From Atopsyche davidsoni (taxonomy: Eukaryota > Arthropoda > Insecta > Trichoptera > Hydrobiosidae), in contig JAILWY010000001.1 in the NCBI GenBank assembly GCA_022113835.1, forward strand, positions 2,852,001 through 2,916,000: DNA of 64,000 nt. Direction: 5' to 3'. This document shows, piece by piece, positions 54,406-64,000 of this stretch. Numbering within the stretch: position 1 is the first letter of the stretch; each line of letters begins with the position of its first letter. Under the pieces are notes generated by a model. That model was not told where the DNA came from and made no database searches. It saw only the letters and a program-made list of their open reading frames with translations. The position numbers and the translations under genes are program-made.

Positions 54406-54640
54406 ACGCGACGAGCGCGAATATCGAGATAAGACATTGCGTCCCGCTCGCGCGCGTGCGGGGGAGCGAGACGCGGCGCGGGCGGGCGCCTCATTCACGG
54501 CGATTCGCAATCTTGCGGTAGGTCGGCGAGCCTCCGCCAATCAGGACGCGTTGCCATGGCGACCGCGAGGCGCCCCAACGCCGCCGATTTGCATATCCGG
54601 GTGTGATAAGCCTCCTCGCGTGTTTTTCGGAATTTTTACT
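54405..54640. promoter_or_regulatory. CpG island with RFX X-box, CCAAT box and octamer-like site
   Basis: The satellite ends abruptly into CpG-dense DNA. CCAATCA (54537-54543) sits 6 bases from GTTGCCATGGCGAC (54550-54563), an almost ideal palindromic RFX X-box. ATTTGCATAT (54587-54596) and GTGATAAG follow. X-box next to CCAAT is a known RFX/NF-Y promoter layout. No TATA box or frame is convincing. Confidence 0.45.
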
Positions 54641-54879
54641 ATCGATCAAAAAATAAATTGCGAGCTGAATTTTTAATGCTCACGGTGCTCGCTGTTTTGT
54701 TTTGATTTTGTGAAAATAGTTTTTTAATCAATGCGAACGCGTTTTTATGCACGGCAACGTAAGCCCAAAAATTTCACAATTGATCAAATCACGATAGCAA
54801 TATTTTTGAACTATTGAGAAAAATCACAGGAAAAGACATTGACGATGTGTGTTAAATTGACAAAAAACAAACTAATATT

Positions 54880-54963
54880 TTTGAATAAAATACTTGAGTG
54901 ATTTTATTCAAAAATATTAAAATGGAATTCCACCAAGTACTCTCGGTCAAAAATATTGAATTT
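54880..54963. mobile_element. Palindromic MITE, deleted copy 5
   Basis: AATAAAATACTTGAGTGATT joins directly to TTATTCAAAAATATTAAAATG, then GGAATTCCACCAAGTACTCT and CGGTCAAAAATATTGAATTT. The whole hairpin centre is missing. Confidence 0.7.
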
Positions 54964-55229
54964 CAAAAAACAATCTAATAATCGTCAATTGTCAACTGCT
55001 CTATTTATTTAATACTATTAATATAATTATTTTCATTTGAATTCAACATTCAAAATTAACACCACGAATTCAGCCTATTCCAACACATGCGAAAAAATAT
55101 ATAAATTATTGTAAATTTTGTCACAAAGGTGTGAGGTTGTATTAGTATAAATTTCATTATAATGTGCATAGCATATCAAAAAAAACCGAAAAGTATAAAG
55201 GGCGTAAATGTATGCATAACACTTAAGAG

Positions 55230-55580
55230 GACGTGTCGTGAAATTTCGGCATATCTTTTAAGCCTTGCGACCGACTCGCAATCAGCCGAAAGCGTTCCTA
55301 TGGTTTTGCAGAGTGAACAACGCAAAGTGGGACGCTATTGGCCGGTTGCAAGTCGTTCAGCATTGCATAATTCACTGGGCCGCGATTATCTCACCTCTCC
55401 CCTGTCGGCGGTCTACGATTCACGAGCGTTGAGCCTCTCGCACGCGATCTCGCCTTGCCCAAGGTCGCAGCGTTATTGGCGCGAAACGGGCGGTTTGGCG
55501 CGCAATCTGTGACGTCACGCGCGCCGTCGCTTATGCTAATGATTTTTCGCGTTTGTATTGTAAACAAATGCGTCACAGGT
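55230..55580. promoter_or_regulatory. CpG-rich promoter-like block with E2F, CRE and forkhead sites
   Basis: TTGGCGCGAAA (55476-55486) is a close match to the E2F consensus and TTTGGCGCGC (55494-55503) is a second E2F-like core. TGACGTCA (55510-55517) is a perfect CRE, TATGCTAAT (55532-55540) octamer-like, and TGTAAACA (55559-55566) a perfect forkhead core. ATTGG boxes occur near 55337 and 55475. The 116-codon frame through it starts in AT-rich DNA and shows no domain. Probably regulatory. Confidence 0.45.
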
Positions 55581-55721
55581 TTTCGTCTGTAATTGCCTTT
55601 GTAAAATTAGAAGCGTGCGTGGGTTTTTCACCTTATTCAGCTTTCGCGAAGTGACTGCGATTGTTGTTTTGCTTGTTTTGAGCCGGCTACACACGCAGCG
55701 ATACAACTACAGCCGATAGCT

Positions 55722-55965
55722 TCTTCTTCTTTGGGTGCCTTTTTTTTGAATACATATTATATATACTTCCAGCCACTGATTTAAATTCAAAATTTAGTAT
55801 GATTTTTCCTTGAACAATCAGCTGTATCATCAAGAGTTCTCTCTGTCAACCCATGGTATTTTAAGTACTCTCCTATGACGCCTCATTTCTGTCGCCTCAA
55901 GTGTCCAGGCCTCAACTCCACAAAGAAGAACTGAGACTTAGTCTACACAAACAACGCAAAAGATG
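55722..55965 (-). pseudogene. LINE C-terminal fragment, heavily decayed
   Basis: Minus strand: AGTTCTTCTTTGTGGAGTTG then AGGCCTGGACACTTGAGGC aligns with the LLYGVQAWTL-coding region of 48838-49195, and CTGATTGTTCAAGGAAAAAT with the QGKIE-coding region. Deletions and stops throughout. Confidence 0.6.
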
Positions 55966-56735
55966 ACGCTATTGGATAATTTCTAGTTTGGTTTGAGAGA
56001 ACTTGTTAACCGGCGATTTCCCCACTTTTAATTTTCTATTGCCTTGTAGGAGTGAAATTTCCGAACTAAATAAAATGTACTTAACTTAAGTATCCGAGGC
56101 TGGGTTCAGTTTTATAGTTTAGGTCAGGTTAAGTGGCAAGTTTAAGTTGTTTACAACATATATTTGTATGTTTCAAAGTTTTTAACTGATTACGGCTTTC
56201 AGGCCAAAAAAATATTTTTAAATTCGGTTGAAAATAAATTCATACAAAAAAGTAAACACTTTTATTAAAAAAATCATGTGTTTTGGAAATTTATAATGCA
56301 CTGTATTTATAACACCTCAAAATTCAAACCATTTGGTGAAATGTAAATTAATTTTAAAGTAATAAATTTATGGGGAATAAATTAAGTTCAAAAGTAATTT
56401 TGTATTATAACTTAAAATAAAACAAAAATATTTTTGTATTTATGTAAAGTTATGACTTATCTTATTTATTGTGCACATAATTGTCCATACACATGAACTG
56501 AGAATGTACGAAAGATGATTAAATATATATTGATTATACATAAAATTATAATGGTTCCTATACTTTTATCAGTTGAATTGTGTTATATATTTGTACGGGT
56601 CCTTCTAGTCGTAAAAATCAAAATGCGTAATTTAATTAAATAAAAATTAACACATGCACTTAGGTGAGTTAATTCTTATCACCTGGAAAATACAGCAATT
56701 CTACTGAGCCAGTTCTAATCAGTCATCAAACTCCC
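55966..56735. other. AT-rich stretch, no gene seen
   Basis: No repeat or motif of note; a TTAGG-like AGGTCAGGTTAAG lies near 56123. Confidence 0.35.
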
Positions 56736-56739
56736 AGGG

Positions 56740-56925
56740 TCCATTACAAGATAATACCTGTACATAATTAATACGCACTGCCGTTCGCGAGGAGCTACCT
56801 GTGGACGCGGAGACGATCAAATATCAATCAGCGGCCTGATGCGTCCGTTTTATTAGCGGCGGCCATTACGGACAGGTAATGTGATTGCAGGTAGGCACTG
56901 CTTATTAAAGTCACGTAACAGTAAT
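56740..56925. promoter_or_regulatory. Candidate enhancer with three Zelda-type motifs
   Basis: CTACCTG (56795-56801, reverse of CAGGTAG), CAGGTAA (56873-56879) and CAGGTAG (56888-56894) lie within 100 bp, with GGCGGCCATTACGG (YY1/Pho-like GCCAT) between them and CAATCAGCGGCC near 56825. The sequence is GC-moderate and unique-looking. Zelda is known in Drosophila and other insects as an early-embryo pioneer factor; use here is inference. Confidence 0.3.
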
Positions 56926-58140
56926 ACACTGGTTTTGTAAAATCGATAAAATACGAACCATTTACACGGACCGAGTTAAAATTATCACAAGCGAATCGCA
57001 AATATTGAATCAATCAATAAGTTGAAAGTATACGAGGAACTACGACTTAGTCTACCGTATGTTTACTCTAAAAGCATTTTTTTATTTTTACTCCACGAAG
57101 GGGCGGCATGTAGGCTTAGTTAATTAGAACAAGGGGTCTACGATCATATATTATTTTAAGATTAGACGAGGCAGTGGGAAGCAATGGCAGGCAAACTGTG
57201 TATCCAACCAAGGCCAAACCAAACCAAAACCAAGGCATTTAACAAGATTTTTTTTCATTCATTAGAGAAAGTTTTTTCTTGAAAAGGTAAATATTTTTTA
57301 AACGCAGGAGGCTGCAATGCATAAAAAAACGTTATATTTTAAACCTGAATAATTTTCTATAGAGTATCGTTTACTAGAGTTATTTTGTCTGTCGTAGAAT
57401 ATTCTAGAATCCAGTTTTCCTAGAACTTGTCCTCGGTCAGGTCATCTCGCGCGATTCGAGGAAAATCAATATTAAATTTAAATATTGCGACGCAGCGACA
57501 AATGCGAGTGGCATAATAGCAACACTGATAGCAATGTCTTGATTTGTTTTAAATTAGTTGTACTGCAACAGGGGAGCGCAACCATTTTGACACGCTATTA
57601 TTTTGATTAAACCAGTATTTCATAGATAGAAAATCATATGTAAAAACTAATAAGTATCATTGCGTTTTTATCAAAATCGACGGTTTAGCACCCCTGTGCT
57701 CTGAGTAGCTAGTAAGTTGCAGGAGATAGTGTCACCTTATGGACAAAGTGACGAATTTTGTCAATTAGTGCGCTATCACATTGGACCCGAGGCAATACCT
57801 AATTCACGTCAAATCACAGAGCGACGACATTTGCAAATTTGTCTGAGATAATATTTACGAAGGTAAATACACAAAGCCACAATTGGGTGTGAAACAACAT
57901 ACTTGTAGTACAAACATTCTATTTATATAGCCCCCGTCTATGTGCATAGAACAATCACTGTAAATATTTTTCTACAATTGATGTGTTAATGTAGTGGACA
58001 AGTTAATTCTGTGAGAAATATTCTAAAAGTCCTATACATGCAGCTACAAATCATTACAAACATAAAAAATAAATATTGCCAATATGTTGATCGGTTGTCA
58101 GTTCTGTAGACCTTTTTTTAATCAATCTGATACTAATAGC
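56926..58140. other. AT-rich stretch, no gene seen
   Basis: A short CCAAGGCCAAACCAAACCAA run near 57205. A patch near 57430-57470 holds CATCTCGCGCGATTCG. Otherwise featureless. Confidence 0.35.
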
Positions 58141-58142
58141 GT

Positions 58143-58525
58143 CCTTCATCATCTGTTGCCTCCCCTTATAGAAGGTTGGTGACCATTTCCTCGAACGTAT
58201 CCCTATCCTGGGCCAGTCTCACCAATTCGGCTGCACTTCCGATCTCAAATTCCTTTCTTCCAATGCCCCTTTTTCCTTCGATTTTTCCTTGGACAATCAG
58301 CTGGAGGATGCCATACTTATTGTTACGAAAAATGTGGCAAAAATAAGTTCCCTTTCTTTGCGCATTCTGTGCAAGACTTGTTTATTTGTGACGCGGTCTT
58401 CTAAACACCTACATTTCTGCCACTTCAATTCTTCGCATAGTGCCAAGCTTCGACTCCACAAAGGAGAACTGAGACGACATAACATTTGGTGAATCTCCAG
58501 TGAGATTTCAGGGTATATCTCTTGC
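58143..58525 (-). pseudogene. LINE ORF end and 3' tail, best-kept end
   Basis: The minus strand reads LEDRVTNKQVLHRMRKEREL, later QLIVQGKIEGKRGIGRKE after a gap, then EIGSAAELVRLAQDRDTFEE and MVTNLL with a TAA stop at about 58163. After the stop come only GGGGAGGCAACAGATGATGA and AGGA: a very short 3' UTR with a short-repeat tail. These are the C-terminal features of RTE-like insect LINEs. The ORF has internal frame breaks. Confidence 0.8.
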
Positions 58526-59565
58526 GCATAGCGTTCAATAAATATTTATTTAATAAACGTTGGTGCATCGTTTGCGCACTTGCATATAACGAGATTTATT
58601 TTCGACCAGGAGTGCTGGACCACGAAAGCCTCACCGGTGTCGTTAAAAAGTCTGTCGATGAATTTTCTCGTACATTTTTAAATTCAGCGATGTGTGTCGT
58701 GTTGGATAAATATTTAATTTAAATATGACTATTGTATATTCATCGGGTATATTTATTTTTCTGCTATCGGCGAGTTGCTTTGTTTGAAATCGTTTCGAAA
58801 ATCAGACATGCGAGCAATTTTTTCGTCTCGATAGCGAAATGCAACCCCAATAATCGAAGTGGCATATTGCACCCGATAACAATGGGGGTGGCGTGACTGG
58901 CGCGGGCACGGACAAGCGATTGTGGATTTTCAGGAATAGATAGCGAGGGTATTTAAGTGACATTCTGTTGCAAAATACAGCGCTAAAATAGCGTGCGAAC
59001 CGCGGGCCCTGAGGGGTTAAATCGCACAATCATCGCTCAAAAAAACCAAGTATTTCTAGTAATCATAGTTATTTGATGTGGCATTGCAAAACTGAAAGAG
59101 TTGTTTATTATTGCTTTATTAAAAAAAAAAAAAATGTCCTCAACTGTTTTTTAGTATTTAATAAATTTTATAGAAATATTTTTCATTGAAAATATATATT
59201 TTTTAGTAACATCGTTTTATCACAATTTATGATTTTTTTATAAAATCAAAAGAAAAAAGAGAATGAGATCGAAAAGTATATGGTGCATTCATAAAAAATG
59301 TACTTCACAGTACTAGTAGGGGGTTTTTATATTTAAAATACTACCCCGTGGTAGTAAGGGCGCGGAGGGGTGGGGTTTATTTGGCGATATCGGTCACTTC
59401 AGGGATACTATATTGTAATATTAACCGATCCAGTAAGTTTTTTCATCATTTGTTGTCCCCAGAGAGCTGTTGGCTGCAGATAAGGTTAGGTCAGGCCCGA
59501 GAGGGTAGCCACTGGTCTGTGTTGTGATATTTATAACTCATTACATATTTATCGATTCTAAAAAA
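58526..59565. other. AT-rich with one repeat copy and short frames
   Basis: The frame 58522-58722 ends in a protein-like stretch (GVLDHESLTGVVKKSVDEF) but begins inside AT-rich DNA; unsupported. 58900-58995 is the second copy of the GAGGGTATTTAA repeat seen at 50560. 59340-59390 has a short GC patch. Confidence 0.25.
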
Positions 59566-59568
59566 TAA

Positions 59569-59618
59569 GACCTTTTAGATATTAAAAAAATAAAGATTTT
59601 TTTAATATCTAAAAGGTC
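59569..59618. repeat. Perfect 22-bp inverted repeat
   Basis: GACCTTTTAGATATTAAAAA(AA) and its exact reverse complement around a 6-base loop TAAAGA. Likely a MITE relic. Confidence 0.8.
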
Positions 59619-62100
59619 GTAAATTCGTAAAAATTAAAAAAAATCGCCTCATAGTTTATCTAACAAGTTTTTTTGTGATATCTCTATGCATAAACCACAG
59701 ATTTTGGAGACAACAATAGCTTATCATAATTGTTTCTAATCGCTTTGCATCACTTGCTTATAATGAAATATATTATAGACGATGTCTCCCGTTCGAGGAA
59801 TAAATATAAAATTCTACAAGAATTTCGTTGATTAAATATATTTAATCATTTAAATAAACCGTGTATTTTTAGATGTCCTCTTGAAGCTTTGGTCGTAAAA
59901 GTTTACGACCTTCCATGAGTATGATGATATTTCCAGACAAGATATTAGATTTATGAAGATCTTGCAGCTTGATAACCCAGAGTAGAGACTTCCCCACTGG
60001 TGTAGCGTGAGAATGGAGATGTTTGATAAAAACAACATGTCTAATGCGTCTACCATACATAATTTGCAGTATATTTGTCCTTTACAAAATAATCAAACTC
60101 AAACCGGCCAAAAGACGTTATTGGCATATTATTAATAAGCTGTCAGTCATTCATTGTGATGCATCAAACAAAATCTTTGACCACTTATTTAAGCCGTCTA
60201 TACACGTAATTAGTCAGTTTGCATACTTTTATACATATTTTGTAAGTCTTCCTGTGACCAGTTATTTCTTTCCTGATGATGACACGATTTTTTTCATACT
60301 AGAATTCGGATAATCGGACATTCAACCTGATACAATTGGTATGGGTATATTTCGCCTTTTGAAGAATTTGGGCTTCAAAAGCGTTTCAATAGAAGGTGCA
60401 GCAGCGGGCAGCCTTCAAGAGTCTCAGTAAATAACTTCATCAAGCCAGATCGGGGCTACGTGAGATGAGTACTAAGCCGGGTACGTGGCGCAAGATCATT
60501 ACTATTGAGGCTTCCCTCGGACCTGACCAGCTCGGCTGCAGGGCACTTGGACTCGCCCGCTCCAGCTCCGCGCTTGGACGGGCTAAATTGTTCTAGGGCC
60601 GTCGACTTCCGATGATTGAGACTCGATCGAATATCGATCCTGGATCTACTGACACTCAGTATCTAACTTAACCTAAAACGGTCTACACCCGGAACAACAC
60701 AAGTTGTTCTTGCTGCTTGGCTGCATGAAGTTGTCTGTCCCCTGACGTCTAGGATTTCAAGCAGTTCAATAATAAAAAAGCCAAATAATCTATTGGATTT
60801 CATGTTACAATAATAAACCAACATGCTATACTAAACTTTGATTGGCTTTGAATTGGTTAACCTAACGCATTAATGAAATATGATGGGATTTATATGGTCT
60901 CGGTATTCTCTTGTTTGTCTAGTTCTGTCTTACTATGATAACTGCCTTTCAAAAGCGCTCATAGTTTTAAAAAATACGTGGCTGTAATATATATTTAAGA
61001 CGGTGTCCATTTATCAGTTTTCACATATTTACAGGTAGGTTTTTATTCAGTCGTCGATATGTTTTTCAAAAAAAAATTTTTTAAAGAAGAAAAAAAACTC
61101 ACCTCAACTCCATGTTGGTTGAAGTCAAAAAGGCAAGCCTGTAACATATAAAGTTTGAGAATCAATAATCATTATATTGGGCTAGTATATTTAATTTTTA
61201 TTTTACAGTTAATACGCGTTGGTATAGATGCGCTTGTGTTTTCGATCTTGCAGGATCGATATTCTCGCAAGTGTTCCCATCCCTAGAGGAGCAATGCAGG
61301 CGACTCCGGTGAATGCACTTCTGAGCGATGCGTTCTAATGCAAGCCGAGGAACCTAAGGTCATTGCTATGTGAAATATGGCGGCAGATAACTACATGTAC
61401 AGTTGTGGGAGGCCGGGGCAGGGTCGCCGTCCAGGCACTCCAGAGAACCGCGTTTCTAATAAATATACATAATATTACCTTATTCAAAATATACAAACTC
61501 CTCAAGCGATGGCTCAAATTCAGATAATCACGGCGAAGAGTCTGATTCCGATCTCAAATAATTCTGAGCAAGCCAGCGATCAAGCTTTTTTAAGAGTGAT
61601 TTAATGCGTTTGCAGTTGTATACGTCCTATTAAATTTATACTTTTTAATGTGGTAAATATACTAATAACATACTATAAAAAAGCGCTGTTTCTTGTAAGG
61701 TACCTAACGGTAGGAGTCGTCAGTGTGACATCATCCATTCAAGATCACCTGTTGTTCTTATCCTATAAAGCAAGTAGCGTGTTTCCTGGATCCACAAAAA
61801 AATCACAGTGCCAGTGTGCCAGTGTGACCATTAGGTCTTTGAGATCGACGCGATGCATGGTAATATTGCATCAAGATGCGGTGCGGTTGCCTGGTGGAAT
61901 GGGCCGAGAGGTGATGAGCCCGATCGGGGCCTGTGAAAATGCTTGCCGCCTGTAATAATACGCGTGCGTGGATGGACGCCCGGGGCCGGCATGCAGTGCA
62001 TTTAGGGCCTCCAACAAGCTCTCGAGAGAATCCGCCGCGACTATTCGATGAATAACTGGCGCTTGTGACTTTAAGAGTGGTTGAAATGAAACAGCCTGAA
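59619..62100. other. Mixed stretch without recognised genes
   Basis: GC patches at 60440-60680, 61240-61440 (ATATGGCGGCAGATAAC, YY1-like, near 61376) and 61830-62060 (GCCCGGGGCCGGCATGCAG). CAGGTAG occurs near 61034. Frames up to about 104 codons overlap on both strands at 61650-62117 with no domain recognised. Confidence 0.3.
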
Positions 62101-62104
62101 AGCA

Positions 62105-62405
62105 TCGTTTTCATCAAGTGCCTTTCTTCAGAGGAGGTTGGCGACCATTTTACTGAGCATATACTTATGCTGAGCCAATGTTAAAAATAGTGTAGTGGCT
62201 CGCCGCGTCCTTCTACACTATTTCCCAAAATCATTATTATAAAATCCTTTCTGCTTTGATTCACTTTCTGCAGCAGGCTGCAATAACAATAGCAAGAGCC
62301 CGTCCCACCTCGACAAGGCACATTCCTCCACAATAATTCCAAGTCCACTACTCCATTACCGATCCTTTACACACGCTCAGGGTACAGAAAGGCAGCCAGG
62401 AGCAG
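62105..62405 (-). mobile_element. LINE-tailed short retroelement, copy 8
   Basis: Minus orientation: TTTTCATCAAGTGCCTTTC, CAGAGGAGGTTGGCGACCAT, TATACTTATGCTGAGCC, CTTCTACACTATTT, CCACCTCGACAAGGCACATT, CCACTACTCCATTACCGATC and head CACACGCTCAGGGTACAG then AAAGGCAGCC. Near full length, with an alternative middle (TGCAGCAGGCTGCAATAAC) also seen in copy 1. Confidence 0.8.
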
Positions 62406-62409
62406 GCTG

Positions 62410-63560
62410 CCAACGTAGGCCTAAAAGCATGCGTATAGGAAATCACTTGTAAGTATGATGGTGCATTTGTGAATGGGTCACTGCGCTCACTGTCATATAT
62501 ATAATATTATTTTTAATATATTGAACTGAGCTATTTAGGGTAGATACTCGTATATCAAGATAGGATAGATCTTATATATTTTTTGTTGTTAGTTAACTCT
62601 TGACGGTTAAAAAGATAGACAGTTTCTCCGTAGGGCTAAATCCCAACCCAAACAATGTTGTTCTTTAGAAGGGTTATCTGCTGGCGAAGGAGTAAACAGT
62701 TGTTTGGCGGCGAGGGTCACGGGAGGTCACAGCCACAGATAATGTACACAGACTTGTGAAGCTCTGAGAAGAAGCGAGAGAAATCACAAGGCATCCATAT
62801 TTACATGCTAAGCTATTTATATGAGTTTTTATATTTTTCGCCCAAAGAATTTTACTTATGGGCCGGATGTATTGAGGGCCAAATAATTCATTGCATTTTG
62901 AGCATCGAAAATTGGGTTCAGGTTGAAGAACGAAAAAGAACAAGTAAATGTTTATTGTCGGTAAAAAGTTGAATTTCCTTTGCTGCGTTCGTCTCTAAAG
63001 CTTTCAAAAAGTCAAGATGGTGAAGCGTAAACTGGGTAGGTTATAAAAAAAACGATGCATTTGCGTAGAGCCGGAGGGTCGTCGACCCGCACACGAGAAT
63101 ACTCCCCGGCAGGGACGCGGCGCATTCCGCTAGCCGCCAACCCAGCTAGTCGCAGCTGCAGCGGCTCCCAAACTGTGGGGCGGGACTTCGTAACAATCAC
63201 ACCTTATGGCGCAGCTGGCTTCTAAGCCGTAAGCTCTATTGTTCCTCGTTCCGTTGCAAAAAAGGGTTTGTAAATGTGATCATAGCTTGATATCGAAAAG
63301 CTCTCACAGTTTGAAAACAATGAATCAAACCGCTAATACTAGAAATATGTTAAAGCACCTTAACCTGGGGGAGCTTTTTCACTAGGACGTGTCGACCGAA
63401 TTTATTTTGTACGTATCCAGATTGGCTTTCACTCAAAATAAACAACTTCATTCCAAACCCAGCTCTTTATATTATATAAATATATAGTTTCCTAGATAAA
63501 AGCATATTTATTTTTAACATATATTTCAAGGACGTATTCATACGTCCTACCCGTGCCCGA
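62410..63560. other. Mixed stretch with a GC patch at 63065-63195
   Basis: The patch contains GGGACGCGGCGCATTCCGC and GTCGCAGCTGCAGCGGC. No gene, repeat or domain recognised. Confidence 0.3.
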
Positions 63561-63604
63561 TATTGTTTACGTTAAGCATTTATTTAGATGTGAAAGATAT
63601 TTTG

Positions 63605-63799
63605 ATGGGGCGGCGCGGCCCACAGTTGCGTGGCCGCTGGGCTAGGAGTGAGGAGGTGCGCGCGGCCAGCTACCTCCTCGACTCCGTGTTCGCCTGGTAC
63701 TTCCACGAATATGTGCGCCGACTGTGGGCGGTGGGAGGGTCCTGGCGGGAGTGTGGGAGGTTCCTTGAACTTGTGCTCTCGCGGGAGCTTTCGTTGTGA
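63605..63799 (+). CDS. Hypothetical 64-residue frame, best coding candidate
   Basis: ATG 63605 to TGA 63797-63799 in a CpG-rich patch. About four-fifths of codons end in G or C, above what the local GC alone would give, and the peptide has a natural-looking alternation of charged, aromatic and aliphatic residues (SYLLDSVFAWYFHEYVRRLW). The frame is also open upstream to about 63563, with an acceptor-like TTTATTTAG at 63578-63586, so it could be a last exon. One shorter overlapping plus frame exists. No family recognised. Confidence 0.25.
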   Translation: MGRRGPQLRGRWARSEEVRAASYLLDSVFAWYFHEYVRRLWAVGGSWRECGRFLELVLSRELSL

Positions 63800-64000
63800 A
63801 TCACTCGGGAGGATCCACTAAAAGCTTGCATTCTTGTGCTTTAAGCACGCCAACGTATTATATTGTACCAAGCATACGAAAATATTTGATTTAAAGTATA
63901 ACCGGAAGACGCATAACTGCTGAAATAACGTTGTGAGTAAAAACCTATTTTATCTTTTGATTAAGATTTTTTTAAAAAAAGCTAGTATTTTTGAATTCAA
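63800..64000. other. AT-rich end of window
   Basis: No feature seen in the last 200 bases. Confidence 0.4.

Noticed and set aside
55162..55512. 116-codon protein through the E2F/CRE block
   Set aside because: It starts in AT-rich DNA, has no domain, and the DNA is better explained by dense regulatory motifs.
60273..60300. CTGATGA near 60274 and 34121 as further hammerheads
   Set aside because: No GAAA plus palindromic stem III follows at the right distance.
1..64000. Bacterial or viral operon content
   Set aside because: No ribosome binding sites, no long frames and no viral structural or replication genes; the content is animal intergenic DNA with transposon relics.

Overview
This is an AT-rich eukaryotic window with no gene I can name. 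It looks like intergenic or deep intronic DNA of an arthropod, most likely an insect. The evidence is: short TTAGG-like strings (near 9233, 9689, 9975, 24207); a mobile-element set typical of insects (mariner, piggyBac-like, hAT-like, tRNA-derived SINEs, a LINE with a short tail); and sharp CpG-rich islands in a roughly two-thirds AT background. I cannot fix the order or species. No operons, Shine-Dalgarno sites or long open frames exist; most open frames are chance products of CpG islands. A few short GC3-rich or acceptor-preceded frames (13683-13868, 18117-18392, 34085-34201, 42553-42792, 48582-48785, 63605-63799) are given as low-confidence coding candidates.

The best supported content is mobile DNA. 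(1) A tRNA-derived SINE family whose tRNA-like core lies in the loop of a large inverted repeat (1081-1370, 6931-7312, 9690-9990, 39082-39405, 46193-46545, part at 27295-27450). (2) A second short retroelement with no tRNA-like head, scattered in about eleven copies, whose last ~45 bases match the end of a LINE reverse-transcriptase ORF; five pieces of a LINE carrying that end are also present (32990, 48302, 48838, 55722, 58143), suggesting a SINE-LINE partnership. (3) A snap-back palindromic MITE in five copies (5972, 9390, 31916, 51731, 54880). (4) A piggyBac-like relic with TTAA ends and the Cys-rich transposase C-terminus (15909-16936). (5) A deletion derivative of mariner (41894-42242). 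(6) A hAT-like MITE with an internal minisatellite (44155-44581). (7) A 1.6-kb satellite of ~109-bp units, partly organised as ~217-bp dimers (52812-54405).

The most unusual signal is a hammerhead-ribozyme-like motif: CTGATGA, a stem, then GAAACTAGTC or GAAACCGGTC, where ACTAGT/ACCGGT is a palindromic stem III followed by the cleavage triplet GTC. At 26339-26384 the flanks also form a 5-bp stem I. Weaker versions recur in the palindromic MITE family and in a second inverted-repeat element at 27040-27215. All carry an extra base before stem II, so activity is unproven.

About fifteen CpG-rich islands (for example 10955-11430, 12890-13170, 19925-20110, 27560-27935, 29100-29430, 36770-37010, 40990-41290, 52080-52440, 54405-54640, 55230-55580) stand out. 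Several carry clean transcription-factor motifs: a CArG box, YY1/Pho-like sites, an octamer plus CRE, an RFX X-box beside CCAAT, and E2F plus CRE plus forkhead sites. They read as promoter or enhancer candidates for genes outside the window.
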